Assembly (NCBI RefSeq): GCF_023898315.1
Contig: NC_064621.1
Coordinates: 17,606,501-17,670,500, forward strand
Origin: Schistocerca nitens
Lineage: Eukaryota > Arthropoda > Insecta > Orthoptera > Acrididae
Length of the DNA stretch: 64,000 bases
Reading direction: 5' to 3'
Below the pieces are notes generated by a model. That model was not told where the DNA came from. It worked only from the letters and a program-made list of their open reading frames with translations, and did no database searches. Positions 11,073-22,735 of this stretch are shown piece after piece (position 1 is the stretch's first letter; every line of letters begins with the position of its first letter). The position numbers and the translations under genes are program-made.

Positions 11073-11147
11073 AAATAACCGGTTTGTAACAGTTCGTTGT
11101 GTCACTGTGGTGGCAACTGGTGCTCAGATTGCTGCTGCACATACAGT

Positions 11148-12112
11148 GTTGTTGTTGTTGTTGTGGTCTTTAGTCCTGAGACTGGTTTGATGCAGCTCTG
11201 CACGCTACTCTGTCCTGTGCAAGCTTCTTCATCTCCCGGTACCTACTGCAGCCTACATCCCTCTGAATCTGCTTAGTGTATTCTTCTCTTGGTCTCCCTC
11301 TACGATTTTTACCCTCCACGCTGCCCTCCAATACTAAATTGGTGATTCCTTGATGGCTCGGGTCCTACCAACCGACCCCTTCTTCTAGTCAAGTTGTGCC
11401 ACAAACTCCTCTTCTCCCCAATCCTATTCAGAACCTGTTCATTAGTAATGTGATCTACCCATCAAATCTTCAGCATTCTTCTGTAGTACCACATTTCGAA
11501 AGCTTCTATTCTCTTCTTGTCCAAACTAGTTATCGTCCATGTTTCACTTCCATACATGGCTACACTGCATACACATACTTTCAGAAACGACTTCCTGACA
11601 CTTAAATCTATACTCGATGTTAACAAATTTCTCTTCTTCAGAAACGCTTTCCTTGCCATTGCCAGTCTACATTTTATATCCTCTCTACTTCGACCATCAT
11701 CAGTTATTTTGCTCCCCTACTAGCAAAACTGCTTTACTACTTTAAGTGTCTCATTTTCTAATCTAATTCCCTCAGCATTACCCGACTTAATTCGACTACA
11801 TTCCATTATTCTCGTTTTGCTTTGGTTGATGTTCATCTTATACCCTCCTTCAAGACACTGTCCATTCCGTTCAACTGCTCTTCCAAGTCCTTTGCTGTCT
11901 CTGTCAGAATTACGATGTCATCGGCGAACCTCAAAGTTTTTATTTCTTCTCCATGGATTTTAATACCTACTCCGAATTTTTCTTTTGTTTTCTTTACTGC
12001 TTGCTCAATATACAGATTGAACAACATCGGGGAGAGGCTACAACCCTGTCTCACTCCCTTCCCAACCACTGCTTCCCTTTCATGTGCCTCGACTCTTATA
12101 ACTGCCATCTGG
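11148..12112 (-). pseudogene. LINE 3' fragment: reverse transcriptase C-terminal half
   Basis: Minus-strand frames show RQGCSLSPMLFN, then LRFADDIVILTE with the FADD catalytic aspartates, then a C-terminal segment with MYGSETWTITSLDKKRIEAF. This is the order in RTE/CR1-like non-LTR elements. The 3' end at 11148-11165 is a short (TTG)n tract on the plus strand. The 5' end is truncated, as is common for LINE insertions. The 6-bp tacagt at 11142-11147 and 12113-12118 is the likely target duplication, placing the insertion inside the Tc1 remnant. Clade is uncertain. Confidence 0.8.
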
Positions 12113-12429
12113 TACAGTATGATCTGGAAAAGCCATACGCCGAACATAATAGCCTTCCCTCTCGGTATCACCACGTGGCCGTCACGAGCGCGGTCTTCTC
12201 GTGATCGTACATTCTCGTGGACACCGCTGCCGGCAATCGTCTTCAGTGGCTACGTTCCTGGCAAGTGTTTCTCCAGTATCGCACAAGGAACAGCCAGCTT
12301 CTCGTAGCTCAATTACACGACGTCGTTCAAACTTAGAGAGGTGTTGATACTTGCGCCTTTGTCGCCTCAACGGCATTCTTGTCCAACGACAACTCACCAG
12401 GTCCAATCTTAAAGGTAACAATCACTCGC

Positions 12430-14004
12430 GACCGTTACAGCGTGTAGTAAAGCAAATCTGACATTCTGCCTCGTAGTGGCGCCTGGCGCGGAATCTGAAT
12501 AGAAATCATCTTTCAGATGTCGAAACACGCCTGCGTGGTTTAGTTTGTTCCCACAATTCCTCCTTCGTGTTTTGTTTCCTTTTCGTAAGTGTATGTTGCG
12601 TGTACTACCTCGTTACAGTTATTGCTTGGAAGGATAAAATTTAACAATGTATTGAACTATGTTTCCGTCCTCTCAACACGCTGAGAAAAATACATGATAT
12701 AATATTTATTGTCAATATTGGTTTCCTACCACAAAATATGCTGATGTGTTTTGTTTTAGACTAACGCAGATATTCTGTGTTATGAGTTTCGTAGATGTGG
12801 TGCTTAGGAAGCCTACAATAAAGTTACAATTTACAGAACTGCATATTAAAATATATCTTAACATGTTAGTCGTAAACAAATTCGTCGACATTGTCGTTCT
12901 GCAAAATTACATCTCCGAGCCAATTGTTCAAATATGCTGGAATGTTTTTGAACTACGTGTGATACTTTGATGGCAAGTATGGACGGAGTCATTTGCGCAC
13001 TCAGTGATCTGCTGGCCTGATAAGTAAATCTGTATTCACTTTTAGTAATGTTTGCTGTGATCTTCCTTGTAGTTTCTTGTCCCGATTCACCTCTCGCAAG
13101 CAAGTACAGAAGAACAGAGTTCGCTGAAAATTTCTTTCAGTTTAATCCTTATGAGCGTGATTTTTTCAAACCTGAGGCATCCGGTTTTGATCCAACTGAC
13201 AGGCTGTCCTTGTGTGTCCACTTCCCTGTTAGTTACGACGTTTTTCCAAAAGTGTTACCACTAACTACATTATTTCTGAACATTTATACGATTGTGAAGT
13301 TAAGCTTACTATTGTTTTATTATTCTTATTGAATGCTCTGACATTTAAATGTATTTTACTTTTTTGAGTAGCTTTTTCGGTTACAACAAGTCAGGATTGT
13401 TAAGTGAAAATGAACTCCCATGCTCTAGAAACCTCAAACCTATAGTTTCTATTTCCAGCTCCAGAACATGAACTAATTTTAATAGTCCATATTCAGTAAG
13501 TAAGTCCGATCTGGAAATATTCAGCTTGAAGGAAGGAAACTTCGCAACCGAGATAGCATTTGTAAAACCTTTATTTACGATTCCGATTTCCATAAAACAA
13601 ATCACCATCATCTGATCTCGAAAAAAGGTAATGCAAGTACCCAGTTAGAGCAATAAACGTACTACATATCTTAATCAACCATATAGTTGAGGTAAGATGC
13701 ACTGGTACGCAAAAGTTAAAACCACTATTTGCAAAATGTTTCGCCAAATGCATCTGTCCCATATTACAAGTCAAAAAGTACATTACAAGAATGTAATAAT
13801 TCCAATTCCATAGAAGGCTGGCGCTGATGGGTGTGAATATTACCAAACTATCAGCCTAATAAGTCGTGGTTGCAGAAAAAAAAAACTGAAAATCTCATAA
13901 AAGCCGAGATCAGAGATCAGTTTTGATTACGCAGAAATGTATGAACATGCGATGCAATATTGACCCTACAATTTATCTTAGAAGATAGGCTGAGTAAAGC
14001 AAAC
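12430..14004. other. AT-rich stretch without recognised genes
   Basis: Open frames up to 94 codons occur (for example 13048-13332 plus, 13571-13846 minus), with no family resemblance and no supporting structure. Confidence 0.45.
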
Positions 14005-14017
14005 CAACGTTTACATT

Positions 14018-14515
14018 ACGCCCTCCCGGTTGGTCGTGCGGTCTAACGCAATGCTTTCCGGGCGGGAAGGAGCGCCTGGTCCCCGACAGGAATGCGCCCG
14101 GCGGACTTGTGTCGAGGTCCGCTGAGCCGGCCAGTCTGTGGATGGTTTTTAGGCAGTTTTCCATCTGCCTCGGCGAATGCTGGATGTTTCCCCTTATTCC
14201 GCCTCAGTTAACACTATGTCGGCGATTGCTGCGCAAACAAGTTCTCCACATACGCATACACCACAATTACTCTACCACGCAAACATAGGGGTTGGACTCG
14301 TCTGGTGTGAGACGTTCCCCGTTGGAGGGGGGGGGGGCGGGGGGGAGGGGGGGTCCACCGAGGGCCGAACCGCACAATAACCCTGGGTTCGGTGTGGGGC
14401 GTGGGAGGGGTGAAGTTGACTGCGGTAGTCGTCGTGGGAATGTGGACCACTGCGGCGGGGACGGAACCTCTCCGTCGTTTCTAGGTCCCCGGTTAACATA
14501 CAATACAATACAATA
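14018..14515 (+). mobile_element. Long (498 bp) SINE with perfect 13-bp TSD
   Basis: The head has a tRNA-like A box (TGGTCGTGCGGTCTAACGC). The long GC-rich body includes a G-run (about 14317-14350), and the tail is (ATACA)n. The target duplication caacgtttacatt is perfect at 14005-14017 and 14516-14528, so both ends are exact. No long open frame is shared among the copies. Two other copies, 20371-20805 and 21838-21982, lie on the minus strand and are 5'-truncated or internal fragments. Confidence 0.9.
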
Positions 14516-14549
14516 CAACGTTTACATTTCGCTTATCAACGAAATTCAG

Positions 14550-15690
14550 AAGATGCTGAAGAAGCAAAGGCTGTTGTACTCTGGTTTTAAAAGAGAATCT
14601 GCAAATGACGACAGGCAAAGCTTAACAGAGATTCGTGTGTCTGTGAAGAGATCCATAACGGGGTATGCAAAAACAACCACCGTCATACCTTAGCAAAAGT
14701 TCTGGCCGAACACTTGAGAAAGTTCTGGTCCTTTGTAAAATCGCTAAGCAGGTCTAATGTAACAATCCAGTCACACGTTGATTAGTCTGGAGTGGCAGTA
14801 GCACATACCAAAACGAAAGCCGAAGTTTTAAATTTCATGTTTAAGAAATCGCCCACGCAGGAAAATCGTACAAGCACACCGTTGTTTGATCATCGCACAG
14901 ACTCCAGTGCTGACAACGTGGTAGTAAGCATACTTATCGTAGAAAACAAACTAAAATATTCAGGTCCGGATTGTATCCCAATTCTGTTTTACAAACAGTA
15001 CTCTACGGCATTGGCCCATTACGTAGCTTGCAACTGTCGCGAATCTCTCGCCCTGCGAAAAGTCCCCAGCGACTGGAGAGAAGAGCAACTACTGGTGATG
15101 ATGATTATGATGATGGTGGTGGTGGTGGTTATTGGTTTGTGGGGCGCTCAGCTGAGTGGTTTTCAGCGCCCGTACAAAAACCCAACCTTTGTTGAATCCA
15201 ATTTCGTCACTTTCATGAATGCTGATTAAACGATGAGGACAACACAAATACCCAGTCATCTGCAGGCAGGTGAAAAATCCCTGACCCCGCCGGGTGTCGA
15301 ACCCGGGACCCCGTGCTCGGGAACCGAGAACGCGACCGCGAGACCACGAGCTGTGGACAAGAGCAACTGAGTCCTGTATGTAAGGACAAACAAACAGACC
15401 CGTAAAATTACAAACCAATATCCCTAACTTCTGTTTGTTGCGGAATCCTTGAACATATTCTCAGTTCGAATACAGTAAACGTTGTTCAGACCGAGATGTT
15501 ATGCCCGCGAATCAGCATGGTTTTAGAGAGCATCGCTCGTGCAAAACTCAGCTTGCACTTTTCTCACATACAATACTGCGAACTAATAATGAAAGGCGAA
15601 ATAATAATCAAAGGTAACAGGCAGGTTCCATATTTATCGATTTTCGGAAATGAACAAACATATAGAATATGTGAGTCACACTAGTGTGAA
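14550..15690 (+). pseudogene. CR1-type LINE remnant, RT N-terminal part
   Basis: Translation shows KYSGPDCIPILFYKQYSTAL and VPSDWREEQ, matching the early RT region of CR1-clade elements. After the SINE at 15091-15358 it resumes with a decayed NYKPISLTS-like segment, ILEHILSS and a C-terminal stretch like the QHGFR..RSC.TQLALF block. Stops and frameshifts are frequent. A better copy of the same clade lies at 33821-35570. Confidence 0.7.
15091..15358 (-). mobile_element. tRNA-derived SINE with trinucleotide tail
   Basis: On the minus strand the head has GTGGTCTCGCGGTCGCG (A box) and GGTTCGACACCC (B box), the body includes CACTCAGCTGAGCGCCCC, and the tail is a (CAT/CAC)n tract, seen on the plus strand as ggtgatgatgattatgatg. 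The 10-bp target duplication aagagcaact is perfect (15081-15090 and 15359-15368). It interrupts the CR1 remnant. Confidence 0.92.
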
Positions 15691-15984
15691 CTATTCTCGA
15701 GTATTCCTCAAGTGTTTGGAATTCGCTCCAGGTCGGAGTGAAGAAAGATATTGAAGCAATTCACAGGTGAGCTGCTGGATTTGTTGACGGTACATTCGAT
15801 CTAAACGACAGTTTTCTGGAGAAGTTTCGGGAACTGAGACGTGTTTCTCCGTCCGTTTCGACGAACACCATTCAGAATATTTAGAGAATCGGCATTTGAA
15901 GCTAACTGCAGAACGATTCTACTATTGTCTACATACAGGCTGATAATTACTGAACTATATGAAAGAAAATGGTCATAACATTTG

Positions 15985-16500
15985 AAAGGTTTGCGTTAGG
16001 AAGTTCAAACTGCACGGTCTTCCGCGGGCCATGGTGGGACCAGCGTGGTTTGGTTTAGCGACGAAGCCATTTTCAATTGGATGGGTTCACCATTAAGCGA
16101 AACAGGAGCATTTGGGGGACTCCGCATTTCGCGATCAAATAGTCGCTTCACCCTCATCTGGTGACTGTGTGCTGTGCAATGTCCAGTCACGGAAATATCG
16201 GTGTGATGTTCCTCCACGGCACGGTGACTACCAAACGGTACATGAAGGTTTTGGGAGGATATTAAAGTCAAGGTGTACAGCAATAACCACAAAACAATTC
16301 CTGAACTGAAAACAGCCATTCGGTAGGTCGTCGTCAGCATCGATGTTCCGACAGTTCTTCGGATCACGCAGAATTTCGATATTCGTTTGCTCCACGTCAT
16401 CGCCAATGATGGCAGGCATATCGAATATGCCATAACATAAATTCGAATTTTTGTAGTGACGTTTACATGTTGAACAAAGTGTGTGCACACCGCATTTTGT
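15985..16500 (+). pseudogene. mariner-like transposase fragment
   Basis: In broken frames the plus strand reads VWFSDEAIFNWMGS-like, then GTPHFAIK, VWCAMSS.NIGVMFLHGTVTT and a C-terminal ELKTAIR..VVSIDVPTVLR with GRHIEYAI. This is the order of the DDE region and C-terminus of insect mariner-superfamily transposases. Part of the middle is deleted and no terminal repeats were found. Confidence 0.55.
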
Positions 16501-16559
16501 AACTAATTTAGGTTTTTTCATATAGTTCAATAATTTGACCCTAAATAACGAAAAGTGTG

Positions 16560-17235
16560 TAGTCATCCACAAGAGTACAAAAGGAACTCGTTAAACTTCG
16601 GTTACACGATAAATCAGTCTAATTTAAAAGTCGTACATTCAACTACATACCTAGGTATTACAATTACGAACAACTTAAATTGGAAAGAACACATAGAAAA
16701 TGTTGTGGGAAAGGCAAACCAAAAGCTGCGTTTTGTTGGCAGGACACTTAGAAAATGTAACAGACGTAGTAAGGAGACTGCTTACACTACGATTGTCCGT
16801 CCTCTTCTGGAATACTGCTGCGCGGTGTGGGATCCTTACCAGATAGGACTGACGAGTACATCAAAAAAGTTCAAAGAAAGGCAGCAGGTTTTGTATTATC
16901 GAGAAATATGGGAGAGAGTGTCACAGAAATGAAACAGGATTTGGGTTGGAAATCATTAAAACAAAGGCGTTTTTCGTTGCGACGAAATCTTCTCACGAAA
17001 TTCCAGTCAGCAAGTTTCTCCTCCGAATGGGAAAATATTTTGTAGGCACCGACCTACATAGGGCGGAACGATCACCACTATAAAATAAGGGAAATCAGAG
17101 CTCGTACGGAAAGATACAGGTGTTCATTCTTTCCGCGCGCTGTACGAGATTGGAATAATAGAGAATTGTGAAGGTGGTTCGATGAACCCTCTGCCAGGCA
17201 CTTAAATGTGATTTGCAGAGTATCCATGTAGATGT
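16560..17235 (+). pseudogene. CR1-type LINE 3' fragment
   Basis: It encodes the CR1 C-terminal signature: STTYLGITITNNLNWKEHI, GRTLRKCNRRSKETAYTTIV and RPLLEYCCAVWDPYQIGLT. Later parts decay. It ends with the CR1 3' tail (cttaaatgtgatttgcagagt, atgtagatgtag). It is 5'-truncated. Confidence 0.85.
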
Positions 17236-17440
17236 AGATTTTCACTCTGTATATTTCATGTAAGGACCACGAAGATATCAGGGCTCGTACGGTGGCATAC
17301 AGATAGTCGGTTTTCCCTCGCTCCACTTGCGAGTGAAACACGAAAGGAAGTGACTAGTAGTGGTACAAGGTACCTCCCGCCACGCACCTTATAGTGTCTT
17401 GCGGAGTATGTCTGAAGGTGTTGATGTAGGTTTTGGAAAA
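17236..17440 (+). repeat. Second CR1-type 3' tail fragment
   Basis: Another copy of the CR1 3' terminal region follows directly, containing gagctcgtacggtggcat-like text, cctcccgccacgcaccttatagtg and a gttgatgtagg end. Its adjacency to the previous tail suggests tandem insertion at a preferred 3' sequence. Confidence 0.65.
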
Positions 17441-17544
17441 CTTTTTATAATGTTGTCTATAATACACTATTCGATATTTTGAAGATAGCAGAGATAAAAT
17501 TCAGGGAAAGAAATGTCAATCGCTTTATAAAGTAGCCAGACTAC

Positions 17545-17845
17545 ATTAAAGACACCAAGAACATAAAAGGGAGCAGAATTTGAGAGAACAGTAAGATGGG
17601 GTTTTAAGTATCCCCAACATTATTCAGTCTGCGCGTTGAACAACAAGATGTGAAAGAAACTAAGGAGGAATTTGGAAAGGTAAGGAAAACTCAGGGAGAC
17701 GTAAAAAGAACCTTGAGGTTCGCCGGTGGCAAAGCACTTACGAGAGCGATTGAACGCAATGGATACTGTCTCGAAAACAGATTATGAGATGAACATCAAC
17801 GAAAGCGAAACAGTTGTAACGGAGTGTAATCGAATTAAGAGATAT
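17545..17845 (+). pseudogene. LINE reverse-transcriptase fragment
   Basis: The stretch decodes, with indels, to a RQGCSLSP-like motif followed by LRFA(D)D-like residues near 17715-17725 and a downstream MNINESETVVTECN. This is the same RT region as in the 11148-12112 element, in the opposite direction. The 3' part is missing; Tc1-like sequence begins abruptly at about 17846. Confidence 0.55.
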
Positions 17846-18192
17846 TGCAGAAAGACTTGGCCGGAATGTATCCACTGTACACGATCCGTGGCTGCTGTGG
17901 ACACGAGAATGTACGGTCGTGAGAAGATGGCGATTCGGACGGCCACGTGACACTACCGAGGGGGCGTGTGGCTCTGGCCCACCGCACTGCATGCGCAGCA
18001 GTTGGGGCCACAGTGTCACAACAGACCGTTACAAATGGTTTACTTGAAGGACAGCTTCGAGCCAAGCGCAATGCAGCGTGCATTCCATCGACCCCAAACC
18101 ACCGCCATTTCAGGTTTCAGTGGTGTCAAGCGAGAGGCAGGCAGGAGATCTGCGGTGCTTTCTGATGAAAGCTGTTTCTGACTCGGTGCCAG

Positions 18193-18374
18193 CCGGCCGC
18201 TGTGGCCGAGCTGTTCTAGACGCTTCGGTCCGGAACCGTGCTGCTGCTACGGTCGCAGGTTCGAATCCTGCCTCGGGCATGGATGTGTGTGATGTCGTTA
18301 GGTTACTTAGGTTTAAGTAGTCTAGGGGACTGACGACCTCAGACGTTGAGTCCCAAAGTGCTTGAACCATTTGA
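18193..18374 (+). mobile_element. tRNA-derived SINE with 12-bp TSD
   Basis: The head is GGCCGAGCTGTTCTAG (A-box-like) and GGTTCGAATCC (B box), with the usual body and CCATTTGAA tail. The perfect 12-bp duplication actcggtgccag lies at 18181-18192 and 18375-18386. It is inserted between the first and second catalytic regions of the Tc1-like remnant. Confidence 0.93.
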
Positions 18375-18746
18375 ACTCGGTGCCAGTGAGGGTGGTGCGT
18401 TGGTTAGGGATAGGCCACTGGCCACTTGAGGGCCTGCGTGGTGGACACAATGGACCAACACCTGGAGATATGGTCTGGAGTGCTGTTCCACATAGTTGTA
18501 CCACGCACCTTTACTGCAAATTTGCAAGTCAGTCTAGTGATTCGACGTAATGTGGTGCTTTTCGTGAACAGCATTCCAGGGGGCTCTTTCCAACAGAATA
18601 ACGGTCGCCCATATGCCGTTGTAGTAACCCAATGTACTCTACAGATTGTCAACATGTTGCCTCGGCCTGCTTGTTCATCATATCTGTCTCCAATCATGCA
18701 CATAGGGGTATTATCGGACGACAACTCCAGAGTCATCCACAAATAG

Positions 18747-19265
18747 TGTTGTGTCGGCAGAACACAGTGTTACTAGAGGAGGCCGAAATGCACGCGTTTA
18801 CCTCACACAGGCTGGCGTGAGGAGGGAAGGACTATACTGACGTGAGGTCTGGAACATGACAAGGAATTAGAATTCAGAAAGCGGACGTAGTTAGTCTGAT
18901 ACTTAACTTTAATCCATTAATGATGAACGTCTCTCTTGACGGTACACGAGTAACAATATTATCTGTTCAGAAGACATAGTAACTGAATATGGCGCCTTGC
19001 TAGGTCGTAGCAAATGACGGAGCTGAAGGGTATGCTAAACTGTCGTCTCAGCAAATGAGAGCGTAATTTGTCAGTGAACCATCGCTAGCAAAGTCGGCTG
19101 TACAACTGGGGCGAGTGCTAGGAAGACTCTCTAGACCTGCCATGTGGCGGCGCTCGGTCTGCAATCACTGATATTGGCGACACGCGGGTCCGACGTATAC
19201 TAACGGACTGCTGCCGATTTAAAGGCTGCCACCTAGCAAGTGTGGTGTCTGGCGGTGACACCACA
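18747..19265 (-). mobile_element. Solo LTR (519 bp)
   Basis: The element starts TGTTGTGTCGG and ends TGACACCACA, so both strands begin TGT. The sequence resembles an LTR family I recall from locust genomes. It interrupts the Tc1-like remnant. ATAG lies immediately left; on the right ATAG is found if the last A of the LTR is shared, so a 4-bp target duplication is likely but not exact. No internal retrotransposon sequence remains. Orientation is assigned from memory of the family. Confidence 0.6.
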
Positions 19266-19590
19266 TAGAGCATTACCCATTGCTGTATTGACTGATCAAG
19301 GGCAGGGCAGGGAACTCCATCCCATCAACAGACATCCGGAACCAGTACAAAACGATGCATGCACGTTTGCTTGCTGGCGTTCAACATTCTGGTGGCTAAA
19401 CCGGTTATTAATGAACAAGCATTTCACATTTTCAGTGGCTCATCTCGCGTTTACATTAACCTGTGAGTTTGGAATGTTAATCACTTGAAAATGTTTCCTG
19501 GACAAATGTATTGCGGAAATTTCATTTCTCCATATTAATTATTTTTTTGCTGCTGAGATTTTTCCCCGCCAGTGTATGTGCACAAGCTGT

Positions 19591-20370
19591 ACATACGTGT
19601 AACGTTTGTGTATCTATGGCAGGCTTTCATGTATCTAGAAGAATAAATTCGCTACTCTGCTTGAACGTCCGATTGTATGGTGCTGAGAAATGCACTTACT
19701 TACAGAAATTGCGCAAGAGTTCGCTGCTGTATCACCTACGCTTTACGCTGTCTTTATTGCGTAATACTGTGTAACCATTGCTGCGCGTCCTACACTCTGG
19801 AATCTGTCGTGTCTAGCTAACGTGAAGTTACATCTTTCTACTCCTGCAATGCTTATATGGTTGGAGAGACCACAGAGGTAAAATTAGTTCATTCATATTT
19901 ACCGATGGAACGAAGTAACTCCTGCACGCCAAGGTACGGGGTAGAGCAGAGCCGGTTAATTCCGCGGGCTGCCCCTCGCCCCGGCCGGGAGGGAAATGGG
20001 CTGCCGGCACGCACGGGGGTGTGTTCGCCCGCCGGCTACTGGGTAGACCACGTCCTGTTCTCCGCTGTCACGTTACTGATAACGGATGTGCCTTGCCACT
20101 GGCTGCCGTTTAAATAAGCTAACTCAGGAACTTTCTTAACCAAATTTCTGCTATGTGATTGCACATTTTAACGTTCAACTGTTTCACACTACCGCGATTT
20201 CAGCTTTGTAGCCATTGTGAAGTGCAAGGGCGAAATATCACAATATGTCCGGCATGCTTTAATGACGTGACATTGTCGAAATTTTACTAGACATATCTGG
20301 GCTTACAAACAAGTAGGCGCATTACAAAATATGAGAACAGATCAAACATACATAGTATGGGTGTCATCTA
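19591..20370. other. Unassigned, includes a GC-rich patch
   Basis: About 19930-20060 is GC-rich. A motif near 20180-20230 (minus strand: TGGCTACAAAGCTGAAATCGCGGTAGTG) resembles repeat tails with a degraded hammerhead-like order, but is too short to classify. Confidence 0.35.
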
Positions 20371-20805
20371 TATTGTATTGTACTGTATGTTAACCGGGGA
20401 CCTAGAAACGACGGAGAGGCTCCGTCCCCGCCGCAGTGGTCCACAACCCGACGACGACTACCGCAGTCCACTTCACCCCTCCGCCGCCCCACACCGAACC
20501 CAGGGTTATTGTGCGGTTCGGCCCCCGGTGGACCCCCCAGGGAACGTCTCACACCAGGCGAGTGTAGCCCCTATGTTTGCGTGGTAAGAGTAATGGTGGT
20601 GTACGCGTATGTGGAGAACTTGTTTGCGCAGCAATCGCCGACAATGTAACTGAGGCGGAATAAGGGGAACCAGCCCGCATTCGCCGAGGCAGATGGAAAA
20701 CCGCCTAAAAACCATCCACAGACTGGCCGGTTCACCGGACCTCGACACAAATCCGCTGGGCGGATTCGTGCCGGGGACCAGGCGCTCCTTCCCGCCCGGA
20801 AGGCA
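20371..20805 (-). mobile_element. Long SINE copy, 5'-truncated
   Basis: This is the reverse complement of the 14018-14515 SINE. From its tail at 20371 (tgtattgtactgtatg) it matches through the GC-rich body to the GGCGGGAAGGAGCG near 20800. The tRNA-like A-box head is missing, so the copy is 5'-truncated, as LINE-mobilised SINEs often are. The G-run of the other copy is much shorter here. Confidence 0.85.
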
Positions 20806-20979
20806 TTTATACTATTAAGCGACCATCTCGGTGCATGGAACCGAGCCACTGTTGCAGTTTGCCTATTTAGTGGCTTCCAGAGGCAACAAAAATTTTATTT
20901 TCTGTGTCTCATATGAAGGATTTTGCAGCTGTCCCTGCCCGAGGCAACCACAAATGCTTTCAAACACCAAGCGCACGAT

Positions 20980-21288
20980 CTTCATATTCTCTCGCTCGCT
21001 AGTACTACATAAAAAACGAGCAAAATCTTTTTGTAGGAACTTTAATGTAGTTCAATTTTGTACTGGGATATGTTTCCGCTAGGGGCCGCAGTTTTCGAAT
21101 TGTTGAAGAAAAACACACAAAAGTGTCCTTCAAACTCATTTTTCTTGAATAACTCGAGAACGTTAGCTTCCCCCAAAAACTTATCCCAGTACAAAAGTTA
21201 ACTACATTAAATTTCCTACAAAAAATCATATTCACTGTTTCTGTAGGACTAATAGTTTGAATGTAGCGAGCGATAGAATACGAAAATA
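20980..21288. repeat. Inverted repeat, ~90-bp arms
   Basis: The left arm (about 20980-21080) and right arm (about 21160-21288) match as reverse complements: ctcgctcgctag with tagcgagcgata; tttttgtaggaactttaatgtag with ctacattaaatttcctacaaaa; gtactgggata with tatcccagtac. The spacer is about 80 bp. It has the form of a small fold-back or MITE-like element. No TA duplication was fixed. Confidence 0.65.
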
Positions 21289-21837
21289 TTGCGCATACTT
21301 TTCGAAGGTGTTGTATGTTGCATAAAACGTATCTGAAGGGTCATCTGAATCGCAGTACATGATAAATAGTGACAAAATTTAAAAACTGACGGTGCTGACA
21401 TACTGTTCTGATTAATAAGTATAATATAATGTGGAAAGCACAACACAACAAGATAAATTAAACTGTTATAAAGTGTACATATGCCATAGGCAGCATTACT
21501 GACCATGTGCAAATATCGAAACCATATTCGTCCAGAATTTGAAAATGAGAGAACTTACTGACTTGCAACAGACTTTGTCCGTATTTTAAACCTTTTCGAA
21601 ATCTTTTCTCCGTAACTTCACGCGCAAAATGATGAAAGTAGAAAATTTGGCAGTTACTACATTTTCCTATTCATGCAGTCAAACCATATGCATGACGTTT
21701 TGATTTATGTTTTCTTTACTACTAACTACAAACGAATCAAATTTTGCAGACTGCATCTACATCTTCCTCTGACGTAGATGCCTAACTATGTCACTGTGTG
21801 ACACAGAGTTCAGGAGATACGGCGACGTAAACACTGA

Positions 21838-21982
21838 GGTTCGGCCCCCGGTGGACCCCCCCCCCCCCCCCCGCATCCCCCCCCCCCCCCAGGAAACGTC
21901 TCACACCAGACGAGTGTAGCCCCTATGTTTGCGTGGTAGAGTAATGGTGGTGTACGCGTACGTGGAAAACTTGTTTGCGCAG
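21838..21982 (-). mobile_element. Internal fragment of the long SINE, with C-runs
   Basis: It matches the middle of the 14018 SINE (gttcggcccccggtggac, cgtctcacaccagacgagtg, acttgtttgcgcagc). It contains two C-runs at about 21858-21891, the complement of the G-run in the other copy. Ends are abrupt, with no target duplication. Confidence 0.8.
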
Positions 21983-22735
21983 CTTAAAACAGAGCTCAGA
22001 TTACCCAAAATATACTCAACCATTGTTTGATAATTACAGCACTCAGTGACTTCCAAGAAACGTTAATCATAACTGCAAACCTTTTCTGAAAACTTCCTCT
22101 CAGTTGCACACTTAACCTCAAAGATTTAACACGTTAACTCATTTGTAAACTAAACAGAATTTAGAGGCTGTTTTATATATGGAAGTTCAATCCTTTAATG
22201 GATCGGTGGTTAATTGGTACTACACGACACATGTACACAATTACATATTTTTTGATCTGTACTCATATCCTGTTACGCTATGACTGGTTTATAAGATTAA
22301 GTATACCTAATAATATTTCGACGTTGTCATGTCTTTGAGGTATGTCAGGCGTTTTGGGTTATTTCTCTTTTGCACGTGATTTTGGCCACAATGCTGAAAT
22401 CTCGATAGTATGAAATAAATGAATATTAAAATATACTGTCAAATGGCGAATTTCATTCAAAAATTTTTGCAAACTTGTGGTCCCTAACGAACATAAATTC
22501 AAAATTAAGAAATGTTCCACCAGTGACGAAGAGCACAGTTTTTAAAAAGGACTGCAGAATTCGTCATCATCGTGACGATGTTACTCCTTGAATGTCAGTA
22601 CTCTCACCTAATGAGGATCTTCTTGAAGTCCGTCGATTTATTGGCTACACTTCGGAAAAATCTGTGGAATTGCGTTGTTTTCCATCTAGATGTACTGCTG
22701 CACCGCCATTCATCCTCTACAAACCGTTCTCATGC
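21983..22735. other. Unassigned AT-rich stretch
   Basis: Nothing recognised. Confidence 0.45.

Larger units (their letters stand above)
10450..12425 (-). pseudogene. Tc1-like transposon remnant, split by a LINE and a SINE
   Basis: The N-terminal helix-turn-helix segment is at 12421-12119 on the minus strand (LSKFERRRVIELREAG, then LARN). It continues at 11141 with the DNA-binding linker up to the SINE, and then from 10857 to about 10450, where WGVFQQDNALP and SRSLDLSAVEH mark the second and third catalytic regions. The same family is present on the plus strand at 17846-19590, and aligning the two shows the LINE and SINE as clean insertions. Multiple stops and a degraded DDE triad make it dead. 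Confidence 0.75.
17846..19590 (+). pseudogene. Tc1-like transposon remnant with nested SINE and LTR
   Basis: It starts within the helix-turn-helix (DIAERLGRNVSTVH) and continues through a DNA-binding linker to a VLSDESCF-type first catalytic region, where a SINE is inserted. It resumes with MVWSAVP-like and FQQNNGRPYAVV (second catalytic region, Asp to Asn). It is cut again by a solo LTR at 18747-19265 and ends with IPSTDIRNQYKTMHARLL-like text and a terminal region near 19590. The Asn and the numerous stops indicate a dead copy. It is the same family as 10450-12425. Confidence 0.7.

Noticed and set aside
20180-20230. Further hammerhead-like order (CTACAAAGCTGAAATCGCGG)
   Set aside because: Lacks a CUGANGA block and a pairing stem; too short to call.
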